NCBI GenBank assembly: GCA_013180625.2 | Contig: SNVD02014754.1 | Location: forward strand, 310,001 to 374,000 | DNA: 64,000 nt | Reading direction: 5' to 3' | Source: Boswellia sacra | Taxonomy: Eukaryota > Streptophyta > Magnoliopsida > Sapindales > Burseraceae | In this document: piece after piece, positions 12,309 to 23,819 of the stretch | How positions within the stretch are numbered: position 1 is the first letter of the stretch | Layout: each line of letters begins with the position of its first letter | Translations under genes and position numbers: made by a program | The notes under the pieces: generated by a model | Told to the model about the DNA's origin: nothing | Seen by the model: the letters and a program-made list of their open reading frames with translations, nothing else | Databases searched by the model: none

Positions 12309-14415
12309 CTAGCAGCCAAAGAACACAAAGTCAGCAAATTGTTCCAGTGTAGTCTCCTCTTCATTGGATGTTCCACGTCCGCTTTTGCGTGAGTGCGGAT
12401 TATTGTTTCCCCAAAATGTTGGCTCTGCGGTAGAAACTTCTTCAATCGAAATGCTGGGTTGGGCCACTCGTGTTTCCTTATCATCAGATGTGCCACTTTC
12501 GCTCCAATTTGTGTCGCTGGGATCTTCTGTCTCACAAAAATTTTTGTTTGTAATAGCAAAATTCTTACTAAAATTGTTGTGTTGGGCCTCCTTGGTATCT
12601 AAATATACGGGACAGGCCCCACAACATCTAATTTCCCTAGACAAATCATCATCAAGAACTTCGAGCTCGATCGTGACAGTATGGCATTTTCCCCCAATTA
12701 TCCTGTCCACAATATGGCATGTTCTATCGGCTATCCGCTCCAGAACACGGGGAGAATACATTAGTAAGACATGATCCGACTCAAATGACGGCCAAAACCC
12801 ACTATCTACACTATAATGGCGTTTGTTGTCATCGAAAGAGAACCATAAGCGGAGAGAAGAGCCACGAGTTCCAACATCTCTTTTAAAAACAGCACACTTA
12901 ATAAATCCAATGATTGCTTTTTTAGACCTATACTGAGATAGGTCAACAGTTAAACAGCTTCCCTGACTTTGATAAATTATCCAATCAGGAATTTCACTTC
13001 CGGCTAGACCAAGGTCGATTTGAGTTAGATCACCGATTCGAGGTAACATTGTTGCCAACTGTTGAAATCTTAGCTTTGCTTCTGCCAAAAATCTCTTCTT
13101 CGCATTCTCATCCAGTCTCCCACACTCTGTAATTGTGAAACGAGCGTAGTTCCCCTCAAAAGGCTCAGGTGAGTAGGAACCAGATGCATCTACTTCTTCT
13201 TGAAGCCTCCCTATTAATTGGAGCTGCTTGCAATCCGTTACTAGTAACTCCCTTAGATTCGGAGGAAGACCTGGAAGCGATTGAAGCATATAACATTTGT
13301 TCAAGTAAAGTTTTTTCAGCCGCAAAAGTTGCTTGAAATTTAGAGGTAGACTTTCAATATTGGTTCCGCTTAAATCTAAAAATTCCAAAGAGGGCATACA
13401 ACAAACATCTTCCGAGATCTTCAGCAGGTTTGAGCAATGTGAAAGATTCAGCCTTTTAAGAGATTTCAGTTTCCAAAGAGTAGGAGGACCCTTGACCCTT
13501 AGGCATTTCTCCACGCCTAAGACAATACACCTGGGGAGATATTTGATGGATGGGTTAGATGGGTAAAGTGATACCAAGCTTTTGCAATTTTTTAGATTTA
13601 AAACCTCAAGGTCCACAGCATTTGAGAGGTCTGGAATATCAAACAGCAATTCAGAGCCATGAAGATCAATGGATATCAACTTGGAAAGATTCTGTACGAA
13701 AAGGTAAATTTCAAGAACAAATCAACATGGGTGAATTACACAATTAATATTCAAAGCGAGAAAAGCATAATATAAAACAAATTATACTTTCTTCCATGCC
13801 AAAGTCTCTTAACCTTGCTCTTTGGTAATGCGAGTTCGACAAGGTTCTCAGGACTAAATGTTGTTGGCAATTCTTCCGAGGGACATCCATACCAATGGAG
13901 ACACCTCAACTCATTTGAAAGATAATTTAATTTTTTTAGTTTATTGTTAAAAAATTCTACACTGGAGATATTTTCGGCATTTTCAAAATATGTTACATAG
14001 AAATTGAGAAATTTTAGATTAGACATCTTGTTAAAGGCATCAAGACTTAAATATGCTTTTGAAATCTTAGACAAATCTAAGAACAAGCCACGAACTACAT
14101 CAAGCCCCTTTATATTAAAAAAAAAAAAAGAAGAGTTAGTATAAAATTAGCATAAATTAAAATTTGTAGAGTTTTTATGTAGAAAATTTGTACTTGAGTC
14201 ATTCCCAAAAATTTCGTTATAAGAAACAAACTCAAATAATTCAACTCTTACCGTGTCATTCGTTGGTACTTGAAAGACATCCTCATGATTCCACAATCTA
14301 CTATAATTCAGCTCTTTGGTTAACTCTATGTCTCACCCAAGTTCTTGTAATAAATCATGCATTTCAATGGCATTATATCTTTTAGTGACAAGTGACTTAT
14401 CAATGAGGACACTAA

Positions 14416-15242
14416 GGGTATGTTTGGTACGCGATACTGTATAGTATTATTTTATTATATTGTATTAAATAGTGTAATATATGTGTTTGGTACTAATTTA
14501 GCATAGTATTAATTAATACAAAGTACAACTCTTAGATACATCAACATTGTATTAAATTATGTAGAGTTAATACATGACATTAGCATTACATTGTATAGCA
14601 CTAATAGAAAATGTCAAAATTATCCTTATAAAATTCTATATATCCAATAATACATTTTAATTTTTAAAAATTTAAAAATAAATAAAAAATATATTTGATA
14701 GATAAATTTTAAAATCAAATTTATTTAAAATTTATTTTCTAAAAATAAAGAAGGGATGAAGGGAGTCATCGCCTCCACTAGGTGATATTAAAGATCCACT
14801 ACTCCCGTTAAACCAATTGACACCTAGTATGCCACTATAAACTCGAATTGTCTAATAGGTCCAGCGGGGGCATTGGATCCCAAGTAATTTTTTCAATAAT
14901 TAGTAATTATTCGATAAATTATTAAATAACTAATTTTATAAAAAAAACTAAAAATATATTTGTCCAGCGGGGGCATTGGACCCCAAGTAATTTTTTTAAT
15001 AATTAGCAATTATTTGATAAATTATTAAATAACTAATTTTATAAATAAACTAAAAATATATTTATACTTTGTATATCTTTTTTGAAAAAAAAATCTTACT
15101 TTTTTATATAAATTAATACAATACATGAGTATACCAAACACTATATAATTTTGACATAACATTATTTTTAGTACTATACAATACAATACTATATAATACA
15201 ATACTATACTATACTATACAATGTCGCATACCAAACATGCCC
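14416..15242. mobile_element. Tourist-like (PIF/Harbinger) MITE inside the TNL
   Basis: Termini are GGGTATGTTTGGTACGCGAT on the left and, as reverse complement of the right, GGGCATGTTTGGTATGCGAC. They form a good inverted repeat continuing into TATAGTATTRT-type sequence. It is flanked by TAA at 14413-14415 and 15243-15245, the 3-bp duplication typical of PIF/Harbinger and Tourist MITEs. The element is 827 bp, AT-rich, with no transposase frame. Removing it together with one TAA rejoins TNL codons for YKSLYCDL and SVLIDKSLVTK in frame. It contains a 103-bp tandem duplication (separate entry). Confidence 0.88.
14859..15062. repeat. 103-bp tandem duplication inside the Tourist-like element
   Basis: Two adjacent copies start at 14859 and 14962, each opening with GTCCAGCGGGGGCATTGGA. 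They differ at only a handful of bases. The duplication is internal to the MITE and may mark a recently amplified subfamily. Confidence 0.9.
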
Positions 15243-15919
15243 TAAGATCACAATATAAAGACTTGTAACAACTATTTAGTATTTTTATTACACGATCAAA
15301 ATCCCACCCTTTAAAGAAGCAAGCAATATCTAAAAATATATTTTTCTGGTCAGCATTTAGTGCATTGTAGCTAATTGCCAAGATGTCATGAATACGAGGA
15401 TTAAGATATTTCTCTACTGCACACAATGCACTTACCCACACTCTTATCTCCTTTCCACAAAGGTAGATACCCAACGCTTTAAGAGCTAATGGGTGGCCTT
15501 TAGCGTAACCTACTATTCTCACTGAAAGCTCCACAAAGTCCCAACTTTCCCAATCGTTTTTATTCTTTGCACATATGGAGGAACTTGACCCTTCAATAGC
15601 GAGCGAAAATTTTTTACCATACCCTACTATTCTCTTTGAGAGCTCCAAAATGTCTTCATGAATGTGAGGGTTTTGTTTGAAGGCATGATTAGAGAACAGC
15701 TAAGCATGTGCGTCGTCAAGTTCCTCGACCTCATATATAGCTCTATCTTCTAATTGAGAAAGAACTTGTTTATCTCTAGTGGTTATAATAACTTTACTTT
15801 CTGAACCAAATTGAAGTCCTCTAATTAAATCTTCTAATTCTTGAGGATCGTTGGCATCATCAAGGACAATTAAAACCTTTTTTCTTTGGACCCTATTCTT
15901 AATGGATGGGTTTCTAATA

Positions 15920-17513
15920 GGGAAAATGTCACAGACTACCCCTACCTTTTACGAAATTATCACGTAAAAACGCCTTTTGTCACTTTGTATAAATGACAAC
16001 CCTACCTTTTTAAAAAGTCATCATGAACTACCCTTCCGTTAGTTTACCCGTTAAATGACATCAGCTTTCCATCCAAAACCTCTTCAATTACCAAAAAACC
16101 CTTAACCTAAGTCATAAAATAAATTAAAAAATAACAAATAATAACAAATAACCCCCCCAAAGAAAGTAAGCTCAATCATCACCCCTAAAAATATCCTACC
16201 ACCACCATCACAAATCGAAAATCCACCCACACCCCCACCATCAACATCCAACAACATCAATAATCAATAACCCAAATAACAACAATAATAATTCATTAAA
16301 TATAATACACAAATATGATCAATTCCTTTTTTATTTTTATCTTTTAATTTAATTTTATAAAAAAAATTCTTAATTTAACAAAGCCTTTATAATCATGCTC
16401 CTCCAATCCTTATTGCTTTGTTTAATGTAGACAAAATTTATTATATATTGTAATACTAATTTTAAGAAATTAAAATAAAAAAACAAATATGAAACCTATC
16501 TAATTTGAGACTCTTTTTTTTCTTTTTTTCAAATAATAAAATTAAAAATCTCGCCGGACGTCTGCCGCGACACACCACCGGCCACCATCGAAGTCGCGCG
16601 TCCATGAACACCACCACCACCTCTGGACTCGTCGTGGCCATCTCTCTTCATATTCGTCAGCGTCTCCTTCATTCCAAGCTTCGATCGACGTAGATCTAGT
16701 GGTGGAAATTTCAGTCGAAGCTTTCATAATTAGATCTCGGTCGATCGGAGCTTGGAACGAAGGAGACGCCGATGGATTTGAAGAAAGCTGGCTAGGAAGA
16801 GTCTGGAGGTGGTGGCGGTGTTCGTGGACGCGCGAAATCGACGGTGGTCGGCGACAGACTTTTTTGATTTATTTAAATATATAGTTTAAATAATTAAATT
16901 AATTTTGAATAAAAATTAAATAAATTTATGTTTTTAAAATAATTTCTTAAAAATTAATATGTAATAATATAGTCCAGTCATATATTATACCAAATATAAA
17001 ACAGTCCAATATTTAGTTCAATCTTATATTACATTAAATATAAAATAATACAACATATAATCCAATCTTGTATTATAGTTCTAATTTAATTCAGTCCTAA
17101 TATAGGTTCTAATCATAATCCAATCCAGCGGGGCTCCTAGGGGCTGAAAGCTTCATCATATGTTATTTTATCTCTTGTAAACAATGTACAATAAATATAT
17201 ATTTTGTTCAAATCTAATTAAATGATTCAACTAGCTTGATGGTAGAAGGCGAGCTTAACATTTTTAGTGGTCCAGGTTCAAATCTTGTCACTTGCAAATT
17301 TCAATTTATTTTCCATATTATTCACTGTGTCACAAAATGACAATTATGACCTTCAATATTCAAGTTATTTACATACATTTAACGGTTAAATTAACGGAAG
17401 GGTAGTTCATGATAACTTTTTAAAAAGGTAGGGTTGTCATTTATACAAAGTGACAAAAGGCGTTTTTACGTGATAATTTCGTAAAAGGTAGGGGTAGTAT
17501 GTAATATTATCCC
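15920..17513. mobile_element. Mutator-like element with long TIRs inside the TNL
   Basis: Terminal inverted repeats of about 140 bp lie at 15920-16060 and 17376-17513. Both contain the words CTACCCCTACCTTTTACG, AAATTATCACGTAAAAACGC and ACTACCCTTCCGTTA. The element is bounded by a perfect 10-bp duplication, GTTTCTAATA, at 15910-15919 and 17514-17523. Long TIRs with a target duplication of about 9-10 bp are the hallmark of Mutator-like elements. No MULE transposase frame is present. The interior includes a GC-rich inverted duplication (separate entry). Excision with one target copy rejoins the TNL codons for ILLIRNP and SIKNRVQ. Confidence 0.9.
16554..16864. repeat. GC-rich inverted duplication (hairpin) inside the Mutator-like element
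   Basis: Left arm about 16554-16697, right arm about 16732-16864, loop about 34 bp. Both arms open next to the loop with AGATCT and share words such as GGCGTCTCCTTCGTTCCAAG (with small differences) and CGCGCGTCCA. Identity by eye is around 80-85 percent. Both arms keep an open frame in their own orientation, with the shared peptide AWNEGDAD followed by similar Trp/Arg-rich residues. This suggests a captured coding segment duplicated head to head. The peptide is not one I recognise. A transcript would fold into a long double-stranded RNA. Confidence 0.85.
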
Positions 17514-17626
17514 GTTTCTAATAAGTAAAATGTCGATTTTTTCTTCTAGTACTACAGAAAGAAGTTTCTTTCTTAAACCAGGTCCCTTTTTTGCTAATTC
17601 TTCCCTAACATTTTCAATGAAGCAGT

Positions 17627-18783
17627 TGTTAGCCCTAAGGCTACATGATAATTTTGATGATAACAATACACATTGATTCATTGTGATTTACTAACATGTT
17701 TATTTATGTGCAAGAGTAATATCATTAAAATAATTGTAAAATCAAGAAAAGGCTTATTAAAATGAAGTGTTGAAGCTAAGGAGAAGACTACATGTTAAAG
17801 GCACCAAAGTTTAAGAACAAGATTTTCAAATTTCAAACGGAACATTGACAAAAATGCAGACAAGATTACGGTTTTTATGGTGGGCAGAAAATTTGGAGTT
17901 GGTGTCTTCACTTGTTAAGATCATCTCATTTGCCTATAAAAGGAGCCCTTCTCCCATGCATTCAGTAAGAGAAGGGAAGAGAAGATCTATCAAGCAAAAA
18001 ACAAGAGAAATATCAAGTCTAGAGAGCTTTTATATTCTTTATCTACTCTTTGAAGAGAGTTATACTTTTGTTGTAAAAATTATCTTTGTTCTTGTATTGT
18101 GGTGAGAGTGAGATATTATTGTAAAGGATAATAGTTATCCTTGAGAGACTCTTGTTGTGTGTTATCAAGAGTTGAGGAAAGTTGCCTTGGTGAGGTTGTT
18201 CATCAAGAAGAACTATTGGTGTGGTGTTATCAAGGGTTGAAGGAATTTGCCTTGGTGAGGTTGTTCATCAAGAAGAACTCTTGGTGTGGTGTTATCAAGA
18301 GTTGAAGAAAGTTACCTTGGTGAGGTTGATCATCAAGAAGAACTCTTGGTGTGGTGTTATCAAGAGTTGAAGGAAGTTGCCTTGGTGAGGTTGTTCATCA
18401 AGAAGAACTCTTGGTGTGGTGTTATCAAGGGTTGAACGAAAAAGTCTTGGTGAGGTTGTTCATCAAGCAAGTTGTAAAGATTTCTACATCTTAGTTGAAA
18501 GCTTAGCTCGTGGAGCTAGGAGCCCGTGGACGTAGGCAAGGTTTGCCGAACCACGAAAATTGAGTTTGCACTCTCTCTATCCCTATCTCTTTATATTTAC
18601 TTGCACTTGTAATTGTTCTTTATTGATATTCTCTTGATTGCATTCTATTTTTATCTTCTTCACCTTTATTCTCAAAGAAAGAGTTAAATAATTTTGATCT
18701 TTCAAGAAAAGTTTTCTAAATCCGTTTTTATAAATAAAAGCCCAATTCACCCCCCCTCTTGGGTTGCCATACCTGGGTCAACA
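17627..18783 (+). mobile_element. Solo LTR of an LTR retrotransposon inside the TNL
   Basis: The 1157-bp block begins TGTTAGCCCTAAGG and ends CTGGGTCAACA, the TG...CA termini of an LTR. It is bounded by a perfect 5-bp duplication GCAGT at 17622-17626 and 18784-18788. A TATA box (CTATAAAAG, 17934-17942) on the plus strand sets the LTR orientation, opposite to the host gene. No gag-pol sequence is present, so this is a solo LTR left by LTR-LTR recombination. The end sequences resemble Ty1/copia LTRs, but the superfamily is not proved. Removing it with one GCAGT rejoins TNL codons for QFEGHC and FIENVREE. Confidence 0.9.
18160..18470. repeat. Five ~65-bp tandem repeats within the solo LTR
   Basis: Units of about 65 bp, each opening TGTTATCAAG and containing CCTTGGTGAGGTTGTTCATC (or close variants), are repeated five times, the last one partial and more diverged. 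They lie downstream of the LTR TATA box, so they would fall in the retroelement's transcribed leader. Confidence 0.92.
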
Positions 18784-19702
18784 GCAGTGACCTTCAAACT
18801 GAGGAGAAATTTGTTTGAAAACAAACTCAGCTATGGTTGTTTTACCTATGCCTCCCATACCCCAAATTCCTAAAAATTGAGAATTCCATAGTAATGACTT
18901 AATGTGCACAAATTGTTCTTCCATTCCAACGAGGCCTTTAACATAACTTGAGCATGGTGTATCATTCATAAATTTCTTCAAAACATCTCTGACAATTTCA
19001 TCTACAGGTCTGGATTCAGGCCTAGAAAATATCAAGAGCAAAAGTAGCAAGTTGAAATAATTACTAAATAAGCAAAACAGTTTTATCTAGAGGCAACCAA
19101 AGCAATAAATATTTTCCACACTGAGGCTGCTACTATAAGTGGCATCTACGAAGTTTAGTCTTATATAATTAACAAAGAAAGGTTAAACTGAGTCAGATTC
19201 AATTACCTAGTCACCATTGAATCCCATCCAGATAGTTTGGATGCTTCAGTCAAAGCAGCCCTCCACCTCCGAACCTGTTCTTCTGGAATCTTGGGGAAAC
19301 GTTCTTCATGCTTAACAAAAGCAGCTCCAATACTTCCAGTCTGGTGCCGCGCATCTGATGGACTTACTTCGTAGAAAACTGGTATAACCGTTTGGTTATT
19401 CCTTACCTTACATTCGAGAATCTTCACAAGTTCGTCCAAGCACCATGTGGAAGAAGCATAGTTTTGTGAGAAAATGATTATTGAGATTTTGGAATTTTCA
19501 ATGGCTTTGAGGAGTGAAGAAATATATACTCTCCTCTCTTAAGTCCATCCTCATCAAAGAAGGTTTGAATTTTGCTTTTGGACAAAGCGGCAAAGAGATG
19601 GCTTGTGAAATTATTGCGGGTATCCTCCCCTCTGAAGCTGAGGAAGACTTCAAACTTTTCTTGAAGGATAACTTGAGAAGAGGAAGATGATGAAGAAGCC
19701 AT

Positions 19703-20463
19703 ATGCTAAAATTATAAGGAGTTGTGTTGCGTTGCAGGCTTGCAGCTAAGTCTCCAGACAGAAATAGAGACTCTTATAGTAACATTAAATTAGCTGCATG
19801 CTTTCTGCCCATTTATAAGTATCTCCAATGAATTGTACTGCAAAGTCACTTTGGGCAAAATTTCCTGGAAATTTCCCCTGGCTTTTCCGGGCTATTACGG
19901 TCATAAAAATTTTCTTTTGACTGAAATTTCCTTGTAGAAGCCAGGCACTTGCTATCCATTTTCTCTCTCCCATTTTCATTTGGGTTCCCAGAGGCTTGAA
20001 AAAGCAACATCAGTGATGTTTGCACGAAAAGACTTTCAATTTCAAAGGAAATTGACATATTTGAATTGACATAATTCTTTTGCTTCTCAGAATTAACATA
20101 ATTGAATGATAAAGTTATTTCTTATTATCACTTTGTATGGCATTTTATATCATTGGAAAGACATTTTTACAACTTCTCCCCTCATAACTAATTTTTACTT
20201 TAGTTACTTTCTTATTGACTCTAATTATAGTTTCGTGTATCTCCACTTTAATAATGAAATAGCAATTATGCTTCTATAACATTTAGAATATCTAATTACA
20301 TTAAAATTTTTAAGTACTATGATTACATATGTTTCTCATTTTATATTGCTCTATTCTAGATCGTTGTTTTAATTTTAATGTTATAATTTATTTCCCATGC
20401 TTTCTTTTATTTTTTTTCTTCTATAATATTATAAAACGCCTAACTTAAAATTCTGTCGACTAA
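19703..20463. other. Intergenic: TNL upstream region
   Basis: This holds the presumed promoter side of the TNL pseudogene on the minus strand, then AT-rich sequence. No gene or convincing regulatory site was recognised. Confidence 0.5.
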
Positions 20464-21770
20464 GGAATAGTTTATTTTCTTCCACTTATCACTTAACACT
20501 TAAAGTGTTTAGATTTAAATCTTAAAATTTTTGTTTGTTTTTCCATTTAACACTTTTTTTAAGTGATAAATCACTTAATTGAAAAAGTGAAAATTTATCA
20601 CTTTTTCTAATCACTATTTTCTAAATGAAGCGTTAAAAATTTTATGTCATAAATATCCCTACATATTAAAATAATATAAATTTTATCAAAATTTCTAATC
20701 ATTATTGCCTAAATGAGGTGTTAAAAATTTTATTCCATAAATATCCCTACATATTAAAATAATATAAATTTTATCAAATTTTTATTTATGAATATTATTT
20801 TAATTTATTAAAAGGTACAATTTTGGTATATTTGTAATTGTTTTAGTATTTATTATAAAATTGTTATATTATTTATTACTATCTTTATAATCACCATATT
20901 AAAATATGATAAATATTTTTTTATAATTGGTAAACTTTCATTTATTTCTATTAATATTTTTAATTAATTAGCTAATAATATGTTGAATAATAATTATTAA
21001 AAAATTTGATATCATTATAAATAGCGAGTTTTAAAATAGACAATATATTTGATAAAATTTTATTACATATTATAGGGACAGTTTTATTGAAACTTTTAAA
21101 GTTATTTATTAGATTGCTAAGGACATTTTATTTTATTTAATAGTGTAAATTTAAAATAAAAAATTAATATTTAATAGTGTCAGTTAATGATCATATTAGT
21201 TTTTTTTTTCTTTTTAAGTTTATGAAATGGAAAACACTTTAATTAATAGAATTATTCTTTTATGATTCAAAATATGGTCCTCAAAATATAATGGATAAAA
21301 TAATACTCTTACAATTTTTTTTATACAAATTGATATGGCTTAAACTTGATCTAATTGGAGGAATGAATTTTAAAAATTGATAATATTAATGATATAGTAG
21401 TTATACAATAATATTATATGAGTTTATATAATATAATATTAACTATTTAAACGAAAAATAATTTTTATTTAATTTTAGTTAATAATTATTTTTTAAAGGT
21501 TGTAAGAAATATAATATTAATTATTTAAATGAAAAAAATTTGATTTAATTTTATTAACTATTTAATTTATAAATGATTGTATAAATATAAATATAAACAT
21601 TTTACATTTTAACAAGGGTAAAAAAGTCATATTAAAGGTAAAATATTCTCTTACTACTTTTTTTAAGTGGTATCTAAAAAAGCAAATAAACATTCTATTA
21701 AGTGGTGTAAATTAAGTTCTAAAAAGTGTTTAGATCTAAAAAGTATTAAGTGATTGAAACAAACAGCACC
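20464..21770. mobile_element. PIF/Harbinger-like AT-rich element
   Basis: The left end GGAATAGTTTATTTTC and the reverse complement of the right end GGTGCTGTTTGTTTC form imperfect inverted repeats. Both continue into CACTTAA-rich subterminal sequence (CACTTATCACTTAACACTT against TCACTTAATACTTTT). Flanking TAA at 20461-20463 and 21771-21773 fits the 3-bp duplication of PIF/Harbinger elements. The 1307-bp body is extremely AT-rich with no transposase frame. An 88-bp tandem duplication occupies about 20604-20779. Termini are weaker than those of the element at 14416. Confidence 0.65.
20604..20779. repeat. 88-bp tandem duplication
   Basis: Two adjacent copies begin at about 20604 and 20692. Both contain AAATATCCCTACATATTAAA followed by ATAATATAAATTTTATCAAA. 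It lies inside the PIF/Harbinger-like element. Confidence 0.88.
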
Positions 21771-22775
21771 TAAGGTCTCATGTGTCCTTCAGCTTGACAG
21801 AAAGCCTTTTATTAAAAAATGATTATGTTTTATGAAGATGGATTACAAATTGCAACATCAAATGCTAATAAGGGTGAATCAACTTATTATTTATTACACA
21901 ATTTTTTAGATAAAAATAAGATAAAGAGGTCTCTCGATTTATTTTTAAGTCTTATAATTGTACTACAAAATCAGTTGGCTAAAATTTTTTAAAAGTTTAC
22001 GAGTCCTTGTCTATCAAATGAGTACTTAGTTTGCACAGATTGATTTTATTAGACATTTAACAAAAGACTTGTCAAAGTCGTTATTTTTTTTTAGGTATAA
22101 TTTAAAATTACCTTTGAGTTTTGATTTAGCGTTAAAAAGAAAAAAACTTTACAATTTTTATCAATCATACCTCTAAAATTATTTTAAAATCATCGCTTAA
22201 CATTTTTCATTAATTTTAATCATAACATAAGTTTGAAAAGACTTTTTTATCCCTAGAGAAACAATAAAAATAAAATAATTAAATAAGATCTGAATACAAT
22301 AAAATAAATATTAAAAAAAAAACCACTTCACCTTCAATTCTCTCTCCCTATCCTCTCTTCATCCCTGCTTTTTACAGTTTCAAGCTTGGCTATTTGAAAA
22401 AGCTAGACAAGTTACTTAACGTTTATATAGTTCTTTAGCAATATTAAGTAGTTCAGCAATACTAGGCAAGCGCCAAAGAAAGTGTCGAGCTGGTAAGTAA
22501 TTCCTTATGATACAACTGAGTATTTGATTAGTCATTAAAAAAAATAAGGTCTAACTAAAATAATAATAATAAACAAAATAAAAGAAGGATTAAGTAAATT
22601 TTAAAATAGATTCCAACATTTCGTGAAACTTTTTTTTAAAAAAGAATTGAACATGTGGGGCTTGAATTACATAAGGCCCAGGCCCAAATCTGGAACCCTT
22701 AGACAATCACAAAAACCTCCCGGAAACCTCTTCAGGTTCAGCTTGGATTCGCAGTTGACAGCAATAGCGGTAGCA
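21771..22775. other. Intergenic: AT-rich spacer, uL23m upstream region
   Basis: No gene was recognised. The frame at 22623-23273 extends 51 codons upstream of the likely uL23m start, but those codons read as untranslated leader, not a targeting peptide. Confidence 0.5.
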
Positions 22776-23273
22776 ATGGGGAGCAGGCTAGGAAGAAGAG
22801 TGGTTCACTTCGCCAACCTTCCAATCAAGCTGTTGATGCCCACCACCAACAACTTCACCAACATCAAAGAAATTGCCCTCAAGACCATCCCCTCCGCCTC
22901 CAAGATCGAAATCAAACGCGTCCTCGAGTCCCTCTACGGCTTCCACGTCGACAAGGTCCGCACACTCAACATGGAAGGCAAGAAGAAGAAGCGGGGTGGA
23001 TTGCTGATTGCCAAACCCGACTACAAGAAGGCTTACGTCACCCTCAAGAGCCCCCTCTCGTTGTCCGAGGATCTCTTCCCCGTAAGAGTCATTCAAGAGG
23101 AGAAGGAGCGGATGAGTAAGGAGAAGAAATCGAGCTTCGTTGAGGAAGGAAAGAGACAGCATTGGCTTGATGGGAAGGATGGACAGGAGGGAAATAAAGA
23201 GATGAAGAAGAAGGGATTGCTTGATCACGTTGGAGCTGCCAAGTTTCCATGGAGCAGCATGCGGTCGAGGTAG
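22776..23273 (+). CDS. Mitochondrial ribosomal protein uL23 (L23), single exon
   Basis: Component of the mitochondrial large ribosomal subunit near the exit tunnel. It corresponds to the Arabidopsis L23/L15e-family protein At4g39880 (locus from memory). It is 165 residues with no intron. The start MGSRLGRRVVHFANLPIKLL is the conserved family N-terminus, so I chose it over the upstream in-frame ATG at 22623, which would add 51 residues of non-conserved sequence. The globular core runs from about residue 20 to 105, with SASKIEIKRVLESLYGF (L23 fold) and a basic patch MEGKKKKRGGLLIAKPDYKK. The charged tail is Lys/Glu-rich and ends AAKFPWSSMRSR, also family-like. Plastid L23 is ruled out by this tail and start. 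Confidence 0.9.
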   Translation: MGSRLGRRVVHFANLPIKLLMPTTNNFTNIKEIALKTIPSASKIEIKRVLESLYGFHVDKVRTLNMEGKKKKRGGLLIAKPDYKKAYVTLKSPLSLSEDLFPVRVIQEEKERMSKEKKSSFVEEGKRQHWLDGKDGQEGNKEMKKKGLLDHVGAAKFPWSSMRSR

Positions 23274-23819
23274 AAAATGTCTTTTTTTTCCGTTAATTAG
23301 GGTTTATGGATATGATTGTTAAGGTTTATGTTGTGTTTGTGGAAATGGGTACTTGAATCTTCAATCAACTAGTCATGGAAATTTCAGATTTTCTTGTTTC
23401 GTTTAGTTTGAGGATACCGGTGCGGTACTGTTACCTGGGTAGTTGCATTGCAGAAATGATAATGTTCAACAATCATGTGGCATTGTATTATTGTGAGAAT
23501 AACTTTATAGACAATTCATATTTTGCTAATACTTTTATGTTATGTGTTAGTGTTACCTCACAAATATACAATTATAGTGACAATATATGTTTTGAGACTC
23601 TGAATGAATTCTTAATAAGGGTCTCAACTGGCTTATGTGACAGATATATTGAAACTTGTTTGTCTTCTATAAGGATGTTTTACGGCAAACATTGAATTTT
23701 ATTTTTCTCATGAGATTAAGGTGGAAGAAGAACCTTTTGAGTTCTTTGATATATTTGTACAAGAGATGCTATAGGAACAGGATTTATGGATACAGAAAAG
23801 ATAGGGATGTGAAGGGGAT

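Larger units (their letters stand above)
12309..19702 (-). pseudogene. TIR-NBS-LRR (TNL) resistance gene, disrupted
   Basis: Intracellular immune receptor of the TNL class, now broken. Exon 1 (19702-19207) encodes the TIR domain (EVFLSFRGEDTRNNF, VFYEVSPSDARHQTG). Exon 2 (19021-14252) encodes the NBS: P-loop GMGGIGKTT, kinase-2 VLIVLDDAND, RNBS-B KVIITTRDK, GLPL motif GHPLALKALG, and MHD-type EMHDLLQELG. Exon 3 (14107 to about 13788) and exon 4 (13691-12309) encode LRRs and a C-terminal jelly-roll/Ig-like (C-JID) domain. Lesions: a frameshift in the TIR domain near 19520; an amber stop at 15700-15702 replacing an expected sense codon; a TGA just after EMHDLLQELG; a probably damaged exon-3 donor (phase mismatch at GGAAGAAAGTATAA); a partial duplication around GLPL; and three insertions in exon 2 (14416-15242, 15920-17513, 17627-18783). 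Deleting each insert with one target-site copy restores the local frame. It could still be transcribed or feed phasiRNA production, but not encode a full receptor. Confidence 0.9.

Noticed and set aside
16505..16884. Two 60-codon frames as separate small genes
   Set aside because: They are the two arms of one inverted repeat inside a Mutator-like element, so their similarity is structural rather than evidence for two genes.
18160..18470. CRISPR-like array
   Set aside because: The repeats are contiguous without unique spacers, in a plant LTR.
17627..18783. Complete LTR retrotransposon
   Set aside because: Only one LTR with a 5-bp duplication is present; no second LTR or gag-pol sequence.
22788..23228. 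146-codon minus-strand frame opposite uL23m
   Set aside because: Antisense shadow of the ribosomal protein gene.
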